Shown here: piece by piece, positions 34,852 through 46,202 of the stretch
How positions within the stretch are numbered: the first letter of the stretch is position 1
Layout of the letters: the number at the start of each line of letters is the position of its first letter
NCBI GenBank assembly: GCA_916048055.1
Contig: CAJZHL010000031.1
Coordinates: 1,488,001-1,552,000 of the forward strand
Direction of reading: 5' to 3'
Length of the DNA stretch: 64,000 nt
DNA from: Pedinophyceae sp. YPF-701
Lineage: Eukaryota; Chlorophyta; Pedinophyceae
The notes under the pieces: model-generated
Databases searched by the model: none
Seen by the model: the letters and a program-made list of their open reading frames with translations, nothing else
What the model was told of the DNA's origin: nothing
Position numbers and translations under genes: made by a program

Positions 34852-35383
34852 CCAGGTGGCCTACGAGTGTTTTCAGCCAAAAATTCTCAGACAGAAGGAC
34901 TGCTGTAAGGTGTTGTCCGTGCGTCGGGGGCGTTCGAGGCCGCTTGTACGTCCGCTGCGGCCAGCTCACGTTCCAGAGTTCTGCGGACGTTGCGCGGTTC
35001 AAAGACGGTGACGTTCGCGGCTTCGCGCAGGAATGGACACACTGTCACTGCGAGGGCGTGGGGCGGCGCAGAATGGCGCTCCCCGCCGGGGGCCGCCTCC
35101 GCGGGACCCGCTGTGTCTAGGCCACTTGTGCGCGGCACGCGGGCACGCACCCGCGATGATTCGAGCGGTAAAGACTTGCGACAGTCACTTCAGCTTCTTC
35201 TTCTTATTCCTGGCAACACTGTGACGCGCACGCGCGGCCGCGGTCCCTCGACCTCAGCGCGCGGGCGCGCGTCATGTGTGGCAGTCTCACAAAAGTGGTA
35301 TAAACCTGCCCGCCGTTCGCGGCAACGAGCGCGTCCTCGCGGCCCCGCGTGCAGCGCGCCCTCGTGGGCCCCCGCGCCGCTGC
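34852..35383. other. Intergenic: promoter side of the G/Y/P-rich gene, 3' side of DCTPP1
   Basis: Between two minus-strand genes. Contains plus-strand TATAAA at 35299-35304 that fits no gene on that strand. No exon supported. Confidence 0.4.
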
Positions 35384-36079
35384 TCAAGCTCGCTCCTGCG
35401 GGTTCTCGTCCCCTGTTGCAGGCGCATATTCCGTGTACTTGGCGCTGCTCCCCGCGCACTTGGAGGGGGGGTATTTCGCGGCGTTCTTGGCCATCTTCGC
35501 GCGGACAGCTTGCGCGAGGTCGACATTACTGCAGCGCGGACGAACGAAACCGCTCCTGTCGTCGCGACAGGACTCTGGAGGCGTGACACAAGCGCGCGCT
35601 CCGAACGCGCCGTCCCGTGGCGCCGGACAGCGAGCGAGGTGCGGGTTCGCCTCGTGCGCCTCACCATCGATCAGCGAGCCTCACTAGGTACAACAGGCAG
35701 TCCGATATTTCCTCCCCGACGTGTTCTCGCTCTCGCTCGCTGAACCCAGGCAGCCCGGGCTCCACCTCGCCCCGCCACTGGAATATTTCGCTCAGCTCGC
35801 CAACCTGCGGCCACAGCAACCTCCAATTGCTCGTTCGGCAATGCGCTGGGACGGCGCCTCTGCCGAGCGAGGGAGCACGGGAGCCCAGGGCCACCACGGC
35901 GGCGGGGACGCGACGAGCGGTGCGGTGCCGCGGGGCGCGCCGCGCACCTCGCCCACGAGCGCGAGCAGGACGTTGCGCGGCGTGTGGAACTGCGCCCAGT
36001 CGCGCTCGTCCGCGAAGGCCCGCAGCGCGGACCGCAGCTCTGTGAGGCCGACGTCCGCCTGTTGCGCGCCCGCCGACAT
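35384..36079 (-). CDS. DCTPP1: dCTP pyrophosphatase, all-alpha NTP-PPase (MazG-like)
   Basis: Three exons (36079-35948, 35804-35665, 35528-35384) join in phase to about 138 aa. The enzyme hydrolyses dCTP and modified dCTPs to the monophosphate, cleaning the nucleotide pool. The core reads FADERDWAQFHTPRNVLLAL, then GEVGELSEIFQWRGE and GEEISDCLLYLVRLADRC, giving the ExxE...ExxD magnesium site of the all-alpha NTP-PPase fold. The tail VDLAQAVRAKMAKNAAKYP matches DCTPP1 (XTP3TPA). I chose the second ATG (MSAGAQQAD) because it gives a compact protein; an in-frame ATG at 36196 would add 39 residues rich in Pro and Arg, which could be an organelle leader. Confidence 0.93.
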
Positions 36080-36716
36080 CGCTGGTGGACGCGGGAGGCA
36101 GATGGCCGCGAAGCGCCTGCGGGCGGGGCGCGGCGGCGCGGGCCGAAGGGCGCCGGCGAGGCCCGGCAGAGACGGAGGGGGAGTGTCACCTGACATGTGT
36201 TTTACTCGTTTCAGTCCCCACGCGCGGGGAGAGATCTGCGGAGCAGGCTAGTGCGCCGCCGTGCTGCCGCTGCGCGCCACTGTGCGCGTCGCCAGGGCTG
36301 CGCAAGGGCGCACACAAAGTGTACGCGTCAGCACAATCCTTGCGGGTGGCATAGAAGGGTGCGCGAGGTCCGTCCTGCGCCGGCCTGGACCGGGCCTGCG
36401 CCGGCGGGTCGCTCTCAGCTGTGTGCGCGGCTCGCGCATTTGACCTCGCAGCGAGGGACGCGCTCGGCAGGCCCATGCCCGCCGCAGGCGGAGGCCAGGC
36501 GGCTCCCGGGCCCGGCCACGGGGGGGAGTGTTCGTCGCCGGCAGACCCCGGGGTCATACTCGACAGTGTTCGGGCCCTGGTCCGACGTCGCGTCGGTGCG
36601 TCGCGCCCCGGCACCGCAGTGCTCGCCCTCTTCTCCTGTGGTGCCGCTCTCCAGCAGTCACCGTCCTCCTTCTACGCGCAGACGTCGAGCGAGGCCGCTC
36701 CGATGCCCCCGAGTGG
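36080..36716. other. Divergent promoter region, DCTPP1 and glycosyltransferase-like gene
   Basis: Open in several frames but without family-supported coding sequence. It may include an upstream exon or a longer N-terminus of either gene. Confidence 0.35.
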
Positions 36717-38041
36717 ATGCGCGGAGCGTCAGCGTCCGCTCCGCTGCAGGACCGCCTGACAGTCCTCCTGACCACGTCAGCAACGCGGAGCAACCCCTCC
36801 ACAGCACTCATCGAGGCCGTGCTGGGCACGTTTCCGTTCTGTCCGGGCCTGGAACAGTGCAGGCTCGTCGTGGTGTGCGACGGATGCAACGTCAAGCAGG
36901 ACCACGAGATCCAGGGCCGCGGCGTCAAGGCCTTGTACCGGGGCGGAATGGTGCCTGGAGAGCAGGGGCTGAGCGACTACGCAGGTTCGACCAGACACAC
37001 GCCGCCACGCCCTGCCGTCCTCCGCCCAGGCACGATGAGCCGCGAGACTGTTTCCGAAGACGTTTCGTTGCGTCTCTGCGCCGTCATTCTCCGCAGAGTA
37101 CAAGACACGTTTGCGTCGAATATGCGGCGACGCCGGGCGGTTCCCGGGCGGCGCCGCGGTCGTCGAGCTGGACACGCGGCACGGCTTCGGGCTCGCGGTG
37201 CGCGCCGGGCTCGCCCACGTGTCCACCCCGTACGTCATGGTCGTGCAGCACGACCGCAACTTCGCGCGCCCCTTCGACGTCGCGGGCCTGGTCGACGCGG
37301 TCGCGGCGGACGCCGCGATCAAGATGGCCGCGCTGCTCAACACGTCCATGGCGGACCACGCGCGCCGCGTACACGGGCGCATCGGCGGGACAATGCCCGT
37401 GTCGCCCGCGGAGTGGTTCGCGTGGGCGGGCGCCGAGCGCCGCGTGCCCGCGGCGGCGCACCTGCGGTTCCGCCCGCTCGCGTACTGGCTCGACTCGACG
37501 CACGTTTGCCCGACGGAGCACTACCGCAGGTGCGTTCCACGCGAGACCTCACCCGTGGAGGGGGGGGCTCTCGGAGCGCTCAGACCGATCCGCTCTCGAC
37601 GGACGCCGGCGGGCCTGGTGACAGGCGACGTGCCCGGGCCGCGGCTGCTGCAGTTTCGTGTTGGGGGGGGGGAGTGGGCCCGAGGGCAAGATTAAGAGGG
37701 GGGGGTTTATTGAAGACAAACTCGGGCAGCTGCAGATCAAGGAGCTGCGAAGGGACGGGCCGGGGAGCCACGCGCGGCACGGGACGTACATTGTGGACGA
37801 CGGGCGGGAGCCCGAGGACGTGCTGGCGCGGCACTTTGACGGGGGGGCCTTTGAGGTGCGGCGCGCTGGTGTGTCTGACGGAAGGGGGTGTTTTCGCAGC
37901 GGGCGTGCTGTTGCTCTCGTCGTGCTCGTTCGCGGGTGGATTCGTGCTGCCCAGAGCGTGCTGTGGATCGCAAGGCAACGGGTGTGTGTGTCGGCGAATG
38001 AACAAAGAAACAAATACAAAGATATAAATATAAACGAGTAA
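36717..38041 (+). CDS. Putative glycosyltransferase-like protein (nucleotide-sugar transferase fold)
   Basis: Three exons (36717-36984, 37097-37529, 37699-38041) join in phase to about 347 aa. The N-terminal part resembles a GT-A Rossmann half: LTVLLTTSATRSNPST, then LVVVCDGCN, and after a basic segment a core VELDTRHGFGLAVRAGLAHV followed by YVMVVQHDRNF, where a DxD-type metal site is expected. The C-terminal exon has FIEDKLGQLQIKEL and HARHGTYIVDDG, a pattern I associate with uncharacterised algal and protist glycosyltransferase-like proteins. No signal anchor is seen; an upstream exon may be missing. The last about 60 residues look less conserved, and the true end may be reached by one more splice near 37856. 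Function is inferred only from fold. Confidence 0.6.
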
Positions 38042-38056
38042 GACATGAGAGGAGGT

Positions 38057-38449
38057 TTAATCTGGTGCGATGCAGCTAGGTAACGGGTACAAGCATTTCC
38101 CCGGGTCGCTGTGGAGCCCCGACGCGGCCTTCTGCGGGCCCTGCCGCGGTCTGCGCGACGCCGTTGTTGCCCAGAGCGGTTTCGCGACGGGCGCCAGGGG
38201 GCGCGGCGGAGAGAGAGGGGGCGCCGCGGATGCTGGCAGCAGCGACGACGAGGCGCCCGGCGGGGCCGGCGCAGCGGGGGGCGCGTGCGGGGGCGGGGAG
38301 GGCCTGTGCGTTGGGTGCGGTGGCCGGCTGGAGTGCGCGCAGGCGTGCTGACGTCTGTTCGTGTGAGCCCGACTCACTTGGAGGTCATTTCGACCCCCGC
38401 GAGGCACGTATTTCACCTCTGTCTCGTCATCACTGTCCGGGTCGTGCAT
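38057..38449 (-). CDS. Possible small gene with acidic N-terminus (low confidence)
   Basis: A minus-strand frame starts MHDPDSDDETEVKYVPRGG at 38449 and meets a good donor (GTGAGT) after NDLQ; the frame also stays open to a stop at 38057 through a Pro/Ala-rich stretch. The acidic start followed by a good donor suggests a short first exon, but I cannot fix the acceptor. The opposite strand also has an open frame (MQLGNGYKHFPGSLWSP..., 38070-38351) with several CxxC pairs. I cannot decide which, if either, is expressed. It sits between the glycosyltransferase-like and PhzF genes. Confidence 0.25.
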   Translation of the reverse strand: MHDPDSDDETEVKYVPRGGRNDLQVSRAHTNRRQHACAHSSRPPHPTHRPSPPPHAPPAAPAPPGASSSLLPASAAPPLSPPRPLAPVAKPLWATTASRRPRQGPQKAASGLHSDPGKCLYPLPSCIAPD

Positions 38450-38473
38450 GTGCGGCTCACGCAGGAGCGCAGG

Positions 38474-40190
38474 TCAGCTGCCGTCTGGCAGCGCGAGCGT
38501 CCCCCGCAGCACCAGGACCGCGTCCCCCGACAGCACCACGCGCTTCGACCCGTCCTCCTGCGCCACACAAACCCGCACCGGCAGCTCGCCGGAACCCATC
38601 AAGCACAAACGCCAAAAACAATCAAGCCGCCTCGAATGCCGGCCCCTCGCCAGAACCACAACGGAGCCGCAGCTCCACCATCGCGGCAGCGCACTCACCT
38701 GCGTCGCCACCTCCGCGGTCAGGTCCCCCGACCGCCGAGAACACTGCCTACACGCCAGCGTGGTCCGACCGAGCTTCTCGGCGTAGTACGCCGCCAGGAC
38801 CGAGTGCGCGCTGCCGGTGACCGGGTCCTCCTCGACGCCCATCCACGGCGCGAAGAACCGCGAGAACACGTGCGGCGAGGCGACCGTCCCGGCCGCGCGC
38901 GGGTCGCAGCAGGCCAGCACCACGGCCCCGATCGCCCCGTCCGCGCCCGAATACGCCGCCTTCATCGCGCCGACGTCGACCTGCGCGCAAGCCGATATAA
39001 CAATAATTGACGAAACCGTGCGCGCGATCCGGGCGCGAACGAGGCCGGGGGCGTCTTCTGAACCGACGACGACTTCCAAAGTCACGAATCAATCCTTCAC
39101 CCCGCGTCGCAGCGCCGCGGACCGCGCCGCGATCTACTACTTCTTCATGCACGCGATCCAGCGCGGGCAACGCACCTGCGCGCCCGCGAGCTCCTCGGGC
39201 GTGACGCTCCCTGCCTCCAGGGCCACGATGAGGTACCGTAGGGGCTTCGCAAACACCACCTCCGCGACCGGCAGCCCGCCCGCGGCCGCCCGCGCCAGCG
39301 CCGCAGCCGCTTCGGGCACGGCGTCGCTCGGCGGGATGTGCGGGAGGTCCATACGCAGCGCCACCGCGTTCCCGTCGCGCTCCGCACCGCCGCGGCGGAT
39401 GACGAGGTCCCCGGAGAGCGTCGAGAAGGTGAGCTCCGGCGCGGAGTTGTTGCAGGCCGTGATCAGCGCGGCCGCGGAGGCCAGCGTGGCGTGCCCGCAC
39501 AGCGGCACCTCCATGGTGGGGGTGAACCAACGCAGCTTGAACCGGGGGGAGTTTTGGAAGTCCCCCGGGCCGTCGCACTCGAGGAAGGCGGTCTCCGCGA
39601 GGTTCATCTCCGCGGCGATGTCCTGCCGCAGCGCGTCTGCGGCGTGGGCCGGGCACAGCAGCGGAGGTGTCGTGTGCGCGGGGGGGCTGTTGCTGTAGCG
39701 AGGGGGGTCGGTACCGTTGGGTGGTGGATGCATGCTGCGCGGAGGCCTGGTGCGAGGGATGGAGATGCTGTCTCTAGTCGGGAAGTGGCACGTGATGATA
39801 GTCGTGTTTCATTGATTGGCGAGTTGAGGAGTCGCAGGACGTGCCTGACATCGGCAAGAGCTCTTCCGGCAGCAGGGCCACGGCCGCTGGGTTGCCCTTG
39901 AACGGATTCCGCGTAAACGCGTCCACCTGCGGCCCGGCATCGGCGCGCAACGCGACATCCAGTGAGAGTATGATACCGGGACTTGGCGCTGCGAGCGACG
40001 GGTTCGCGTACTCTTAGTGGCACTGGTCTCTCGCCAAGACCGTGATCTGCGCCTGTGCGTGCGCGCGAGCCTCGCGGGGCGGAACTGGCGCCGGAAGGTG
40101 CGTGTCAACCACAGGGCGGCAACCAGGCCTGGATTTCCGCACACCGTCGTCGCGCAGCAGAACGAAGTTGCTCACCTGATAGATAGCCAT
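38474..40190 (-). CDS. PhzF-family isomerase/epimerase-like protein
   Basis: Five exons (40190-40176, 39926-39845, 39636-39176, 38980-38699, 38557-38474) join in phase to about 307 aa. PhzF proteins share the diaminopimelate-epimerase fold; most eukaryotic members have no known substrate. Exon 1 encodes only MAIYQ. Then come VDAFTRNPFKGNPAAVALL, AAEMNLAETAFLE (with the conserved Glu), RWFTPTMEVPLCGHATLASA, and DPVTGSAHSVLAAYYAEKLG, all family hallmarks. The intron between exons 2 and 3 uses a GC donor (TCAG|GCACGT), the only choice that keeps phase. The last intron is 141 nt, stop-free in frame, and ends with a segment (GSGELPVRVCVAQ) that looks like the expected strand, so retention or alternative splicing there is possible. 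Confidence 0.9.
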
Positions 40191-40773
40191 GTCCCTCATC
40201 GCGCTCGCGTGGACCCGGCGCCCGGCCGCCCGCCCCGCGTGCGTGTTCCGCGCTTGTACCCCAGGCGGAGCGGCGCAGACCAGGCGGCCGGTTGCGGGCG
40301 CAGCGATGGGGCGCACGGTCATGAAACGCCGTCCCGAGCTACCCCCGTAGTTCCTCTTCTGGTCCGCGCCGGCGCGGCGCGAAGCATCGACCGCACGCTG
40401 CGCGGCACCGGAAGGGGAGTCCGCCGAGCTTCATTGCCCCCCCCCGGGGAGCTTTCTCGACCCCCCTGCGCGGCCCGGGCCCGCCACGCCCCGCTCAAGT
40501 CCGTGCGCGGCCGGCCCGCACCGGCAACGTCGCTCGCTTCCCGCGCCAACGACCCGAAAGCGACTGCGTGTGTTTAGCGCAAGTTTCGACCTTCCCCGCC
40601 GAGCGCCTGGAGCAAGTGCGGATAGAGCGTTTGCGGGAGGGCGTTCCCCGGCGGGTTGTCGTGTCGCGGGGGTCCGTGTCCGGGGCCGCTGGGGGAGCGC
40701 TGCGGGTTCCTGGGCGGGAGAGCGTTTGGCGGGTGGCGCAGGCGCGGGGAGGCCCGTGCGGGGCTGCGTCGCG
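40191..40773. other. Divergent promoter region, PhzF and CLASP genes
   Basis: GC-rich with no TATA box, repeat or supported exon visible. Confidence 0.4.
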
Positions 40774-43700
40774 ATGGGCCCGCGGCGCCCGATGACTCCG
40801 CCGACGCCCGAGTCGGGGCGGAGCCAGGGCGGCCCGAAGCTCGGCGCTGAGGCGTCGCAAATCGCCGCGGAGATCACCCGGGGCCTGGACCGGTTGAGCG
40901 CCACGGGCGAGGACTGGGAGGCGCGATGTGCAGGTCAGACGCCCCGGCAGCCGAGCGAGAGCGCCTGTCGTTCCGCACCGATTGACGCCGTGGTCTGTCG
41001 GGCTGTGCTGACGTGTGCGCGCGGTCTAGAGCGCCCCTCTCCCTTTGACTTGGATGCGCCCGTTGCGGCCGGTTCGCGGCATCCCGCCCTCGTCTGCGCG
41101 CTTCCGTGCCTTATTCGATGCTTCAAGGCCAGAGAAATCGATAGAGCGGGCGTCAGAGCGGCGGTTTCGGGCCGCGTTCGCCGTTGGAGTGCCTCGGCGG
41201 AGTGCAGGGCGCGGCGGCCCGCGCGCGCTCCCGCTGACCCGCTTGCGCGCCGCGCGACGTCCTCGCAGCCATGGAGAAGATCGAGAGCGCCGTGGAGGGC
41301 GGGGGGCCGGCTGCGGCGCAGGCCCTGGCCACGCTCGTCAAGGCGTTGAAACGCCCGCTTGCAGTGCAGCTACAGGACCGCCGCTCCGCCGTCGCGAAGC
41401 AGGTGCGCGCCCACGCACCGCGCATACGTCCGCGCCAGCCGCCCCCGCCCGCGCGCAGGCGCGCAAGCCGCTTCGGAGCGCGCGCGGACGTGAACCGTTG
41501 CACGCCGCAGCACCGCACCGGCCCCGCGGGCTCCCGCGCGGTCTTCCGAGGCACACGCCGCGCGTTTCTGCGTGCCCGCAGGCTACCCAGCTCGTCGCGT
41601 GCCTCGCGCGGTCCATGAGCGCGTCGTTCGAGCCGCTGGCGGTGCACCTCCTCCCCGTCCTCTGCAAACTCGCCGTCATTACCATCCAGGTGATCAGCGA
41701 CAGCGCGGACGCGTGCGCGAGGGAAATCCTCGCGACCTGCTACAGCGCCCGCCTCGCCCAGGCGGTCTGCGACGCCGTCCAGGGCAAGCACAAGGACCTC
41801 AGAGCTGCTGCGGCCAGCTGGCTCACTCTCGTCGTCGACTCCTGGCCGCCACCAGTCCTCGAACGCGCCTCCGACGCCCTCAACGCCGCGCTCCTCTCAG
41901 GTCCGCCCCCGCCCGCGCCAAACGCCCACACCCCCCCCTCCACACCCCCCCCTTCGCCGCCGACACGCACCACTCCAACCCGCCCGTGCAGGCTGCCAGG
42001 ACGCGTCCGCCTCCGTCCGCGAGCACGCCCGCGAAGCCCTGGCGATCTACGCCGCCGTCTCGCCCGTCTCCACGCGGCCGCTCCTCGCCCAGGTCCTCAA
42101 GGTGGACCCACAGCTCCACGCCAAGCTCAAACGGGTGGTGGACGGCACCGCGCACCACAGCAGCGCGCGGTCCGGCGCGAGCCGCAACTCCGGCGGGTCC
42201 GGCGCGCCCGCGCCGCCGGCGCGCTCGAACGGCGCGTCGGAGCCCCAGCGGAGGTCGCTGCCGGGCGTCAGCGGCGGCGTGCGGCCGCAGACGGCGCCGC
42301 CCGCGCGGCTCCCGGCGGCGCATAACGGCCGCGCCGCGCCGGCGTTCGAGCGCTCGGACGGCGCGAACGCCCTGAGCGACAGCGCGGGCAGCGGCGACAG
42401 CGCGACGTCGTCGGGGGGGAGTCAGCGGCGCACCCCCCGGCTGTTCCAGATCGCGCAGCCGCGGTCCGCGACGGCGAGCCCCGCGCAGGACCGCCTCGCG
42501 GCGCTGCGCGAGAAGCGCCGCCGCAACTCGCGCGCCCCGGACTCGAGCAGCAACACCACCGCGCACTCGCAGCGCGAGACCCCCCCCGCCGCCGCGGCGC
42601 AGCCGCCGCAGCAGCCGCCGGGGACGCCGGCGTTCCCGTCGGGCCCGTCGCCGGACGCCGCGACCGAGGACCTCGTGCGCAGCGCGCTCAAGTCGGCGCA
42701 GCGCACGCTCGGGCGCCCGCCGCTGTCGTTGGAGGAGATTGCCAACTCGCCGTCGCCGATGGACTACTTGATCACGCCGAACGCGTCGGACGTGACGGCG
42801 GACCGCGTCTTCAGCGCGATGGCGACGATCAAGGCCGAGGAGGCGCGCGCGGCCGCCGCGACCGCGACGCTCCTCGCGGAGCGGGAGCGCGCCGGCCGGG
42901 CGCGCGGGGGGGGGGAGTCCGAGGTCCCCGGGGGGGAGTTTTGCATCGAGAGCGCGGAGGCCGACGCGGAGGCGTTCCGGCGGCGCGCGGAGCAGGAGCT
43001 GCGGCAGCGGGGCGCCGACCGCGGCCTGAGCCCCAGCCTGACAGCGGGGCGCGCCAGTGCGGAGAGCTACGACACGGGGGTGCTGGTGGCAGACCCCCCC
43101 GGGACGTCTGCGGCCGCGCGGATGCGCGCCGAGGGCGCCGCGGGCGTGCTCGCGTCCGACGACGCCCCACAGACCCCCGACGTGTCCACCGCCGCCGCGG
43201 CGCTGCGCGCGGGCACGCCCTGGCAGGGCGGTTCGGCGGGCCCGCGGCGCGCGGGGAGCGGCGAGGAGGTCCCGAAGACGACCGGGTTCCTCGAGCCGGA
43301 GGAGCGACTCATGGTGGCGGCCGGGGGCATTGGCGGCGCGCCGCGCGCGGAGACGGTCGACCGGTCGCCGATGCCGTACAACGCTCCGATGGAGCGCGTG
43401 ACGCCCGGCCACGTGCTGCCCGCGTCCGAGGGGAGCCCGCGGCCCCGCGCCGGCGCCGCGCCGGCGCTCGGCGGCGCGCGGCGCGTCCCGGTGCCCCGGC
43501 GCGGGCGCGGAAAGCCGCGGCCAGCCCGGGCCCGAAGCCGCGGCCGCCGACGGCCCCCGCGGGCCAGAGCCGCCGGAAGAACCTCGCCGCGGCCGCGGCG
43601 TCGCGGCAGGCCGCGGAGGACAGCCACCGCAGCGCGCGGTCCGAGGTGCACACCGCGAAAGACGCACTGGCCGAGATAGAGGTGCTGCAGCTCAAGTCGC

Positions 43701-45794
43701 AGCGCGGGACGGTGGCGTGGCAGGACCGCCGCGAGCTGCTGCGCGGGCTGAAGCAGCTCGCGGCGCACGGCCCGCCCGGCGCGGCGGCGGAGCTGGCCTC
43801 GGCGGCGGAGCGCGTGGCGCCGTTTTTGCTCGAGAGCATCGCGGACGCGCACCGGCAGGTGTCGGCGGCGGGGCTGGAGGCCGCGACGGCGTTCGTGGAG
43901 CACGCGACGTCGAACCAGGAGTTCGACGGCACGCAGATGCAGACGGAAAGACTCCTCCCGGAGGCCTTCCGGCATCTGGCCGCGGGGCGCGAGCCGCACG
44001 CGAGCGCCGCGGAGCGGCTCCTCGCGGCCGCGTCGGAGCGCTTCGGGCCGCCGCTGGTCGTCCCGGCCACCGCGCGGTCGCTCTCGGCGATCAAGCAGAG
44101 CCGCGGGCGCGTGGCGGTGCTGACGTGGTCGGCGCGGTACCTCTCCGGCGACGCCCCGACCGACGCGCGGCTCACGCCGAGCATGGTGCGCTCGTGGATC
44201 GCCGCGGCCACGCCCATGCTCGGCGACAAGGACCGCGCGCTGCGCAACGCGGCGGTGGACGCGTTTGTGGCGCTCGACGCCGCCGACCCGGAGGCGATTC
44301 CGGCCTTCATCGAGATGTACGCGGCGCCGCGGGAGCGCGCTGCGCTGCTTTCGCACCTCCTTCCGGCGTGCCCGACGATCGAGACGAACCTCCGGGTGTT
44401 CCAGAGCCGGCAGGGGATGCCCGCACACCTGTGGCCGGCGCAGGGCGGCGGCGCGGGCGTGGGGCCGAGCAGCGCGACCGCGCAGCTGGACCGCGTGCTG
44501 AGCGGCTCGGTCGGGTCCGCGGAGACGAGTCCGACGCAGCACGGCTGGACGCCGGGGCTCACGGAGAGCAACTCGGACACGGTCAGGGGGGGGTCTCCGG
44601 CGGCGTCGCCGGCGCTGCGGGCGCCGCGCGCGGCCGCGGAGGCGGAGCGCGCGCACGAGGAGCGCGTGGCGGGCGGGTCGCAGTACGCGCAGAACAACAG
44701 CGCCCCCCACGGCGCCGGGGGGGGGTATTCCCCCATCAGTTACACTCCGGTCAGGGAGGCGGACATCCAGGACGAGGGCGTGGCGGAGGGGCACTTCCAG
44801 AAGGCGATCGCGGTGCTGGCGAGCCCCGCGCGGCCGCAGGGGCTCCCGCTGCTGCACCAGCTGCTGTTCCTGGCAGGTGAGCGAGCCACCCTCTCCCTGA
44901 CGGCCCACGAATAGCGACGGCCCGTTGCGTCGTGCCACGCATCGCCGCGCAACGCCGACCACGATTCCGATCACGGAGCAGCGGATCCGTTCCGATCGCT
45001 GTTTCTCAATTCATCGTCTCGGTTCTTATTGCTTGAAAGGCAATAAGGCAATACTACCATGTGTGTTTGCAGCAAACATGGTCTCTGGCAGCCCCCGCCA
45101 CCACCGCCTCCCAGCCCCCACCCACCGACCGTCCCGCGCCCCCGCAGAGCTAGCCAAGATGGCCCCGTCCAAGCTCTGGCAGAGGTACCTCCCGCAAGTC
45201 TTCTCCCTCCTGCGCCCGCTCCTCTCCGCGCCGCACCCCGCCGACGTCCGCGAGCACGCCGCCGTCGCCCTCCGCGACGTCGCCGTCTGGCAGCCCCGCG
45301 CCGCCGCGCCCCTCCTCGGCACCCTGCTCCCCGACCTGCTCTCCGCTGCCGCCGCCGAGCCTGCCGCGGCCGGGGAGGTCGCCGGGCTCGCGGACGAGGC
45401 GCTCGAGGCCGTGTGCGGCAAGCAGGACCCCGGCGCGTGCATGGCGGTCGTCCTGCGGTGCCTGCCGCCTCAGGGGGGGAGTCCCGCGGCGGAGTTCCCG
45501 TCGGCGGTCCTGAAGGCGGGCGTGCGGTGTATCGGGCGGCTGTCGAAGCGGCTGCACCCGGAGCAGCTGCTGGAGTTCGCCCGGCAGGGCATGATGCCGC
45601 TGACGGTCGCGGCGTCGAGTCCGAGCGCGGACCTGCGGAAGGCGGCTGTGTTTGCCATGGTGGACATGTGGGTGACTGCGGGCGACGTGCTGGGGCCGCT
45701 GCTGGCGTCGCACCTGACGGACTCGCAGCTGAAGCTCGTGACGATCTACGTGAACAAGGCGCGCGAGCGGCAGCGCGTGCAGCAGCAGGCGTGA
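40774..45794 (+). CDS. CLASP: CLASP-type TOG-domain microtubule-associated protein
   Basis: Exons 40774-40933, 41269-41402, 41582-41900, 41992-44876 and 45148-45794 encode about 1365 aa. CLASPs bind microtubule plus ends and promote rescue. TOG-type HEAT arrays are seen at the N-terminus (FEPLAVHLLPVLCKLAV, CAREILATCYSARL, SASVREHAREALAIYA), in the middle (SNQEFDGTQ...LSHLLPACPTIETNL), and in the C-terminal exon (HPADVREHAAVALRDVAVW, ending LKLVTIYVNKARER, as in the CLASP C-terminal domain). Ser/Pro/Ala-rich linkers between arrays probably bind microtubules and EB proteins. Within the large exon the coding frame must switch between about 43400 and 43540; a 47-nt intron (43491-43537) would restore it, otherwise an indel is implied. 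Intron 4 carries an AT-rich block. Confidence 0.85.
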
Positions 45795-46202
45795 CGCGCG
45801 CAACTGCCGCCAACGGAGCGCGGGACCTTTCCTAAGTTGATGCGTATTTGTGCGTGACCGCTGTGTGATCGACACGGCGAGCGTCCACGTCCCGAGCTGT
45901 GGGCATCATCTCCCGCGTGCAGCCGGCCCCCCGTCCCACTGCAGCGGTCCCTGGTGCTGCCGCCTGCACCCTTGCACTAACTTCGTGGATTCAATCAGCA
46001 CCTCGCCGTGATGGGCCTCAAGAGTCCTCGTGCATCTCCTCGAACCGCGAGTCCACGCGAGTCCAATCATCTTCAGCCTGGTACGAGAAAAAATAGATTA
46101 AGATTGACGTCACAACCAGACTGGACGCACCGAATGATATTCATCGAGTCATAGAGACCTCCAGCCGTGACCTCCAGCACGCACGCGCCGCGCCATCCGT
46201 TC
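45795..46202. other. Intergenic, convergent (CLASP and D27-like 3' ends)
   Basis: 3' UTRs; 46080-46160 is AT-richer than its surroundings. No exon supported. Confidence 0.4.

Noticed and set aside
35299-35304. TATAAA on the plus strand
   Set aside because: No plus-strand gene starts within a reasonable distance; it lies downstream of the minus-strand DCTPP1 gene.
36982-36995. GGTTCGACC resembling a tRNA B box
   Set aside because: It spans the donor of an intron in the glycosyltransferase-like gene, and no A box or cloverleaf could be drawn around it.
38070-38351. Plus-strand open frame with several CxxC pairs
   Set aside because: No homologue comes to mind, and an opposing minus-strand frame with a good donor competes for the same DNA; kept only as a note in the low-confidence entry.
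41880-44974. Very long antisense frames under the CLASP gene (about 600 codons each)
   Set aside because: They mirror the codon bias of the CLASP exon, contain no domain, and the sense strand has clear TOG repeats.
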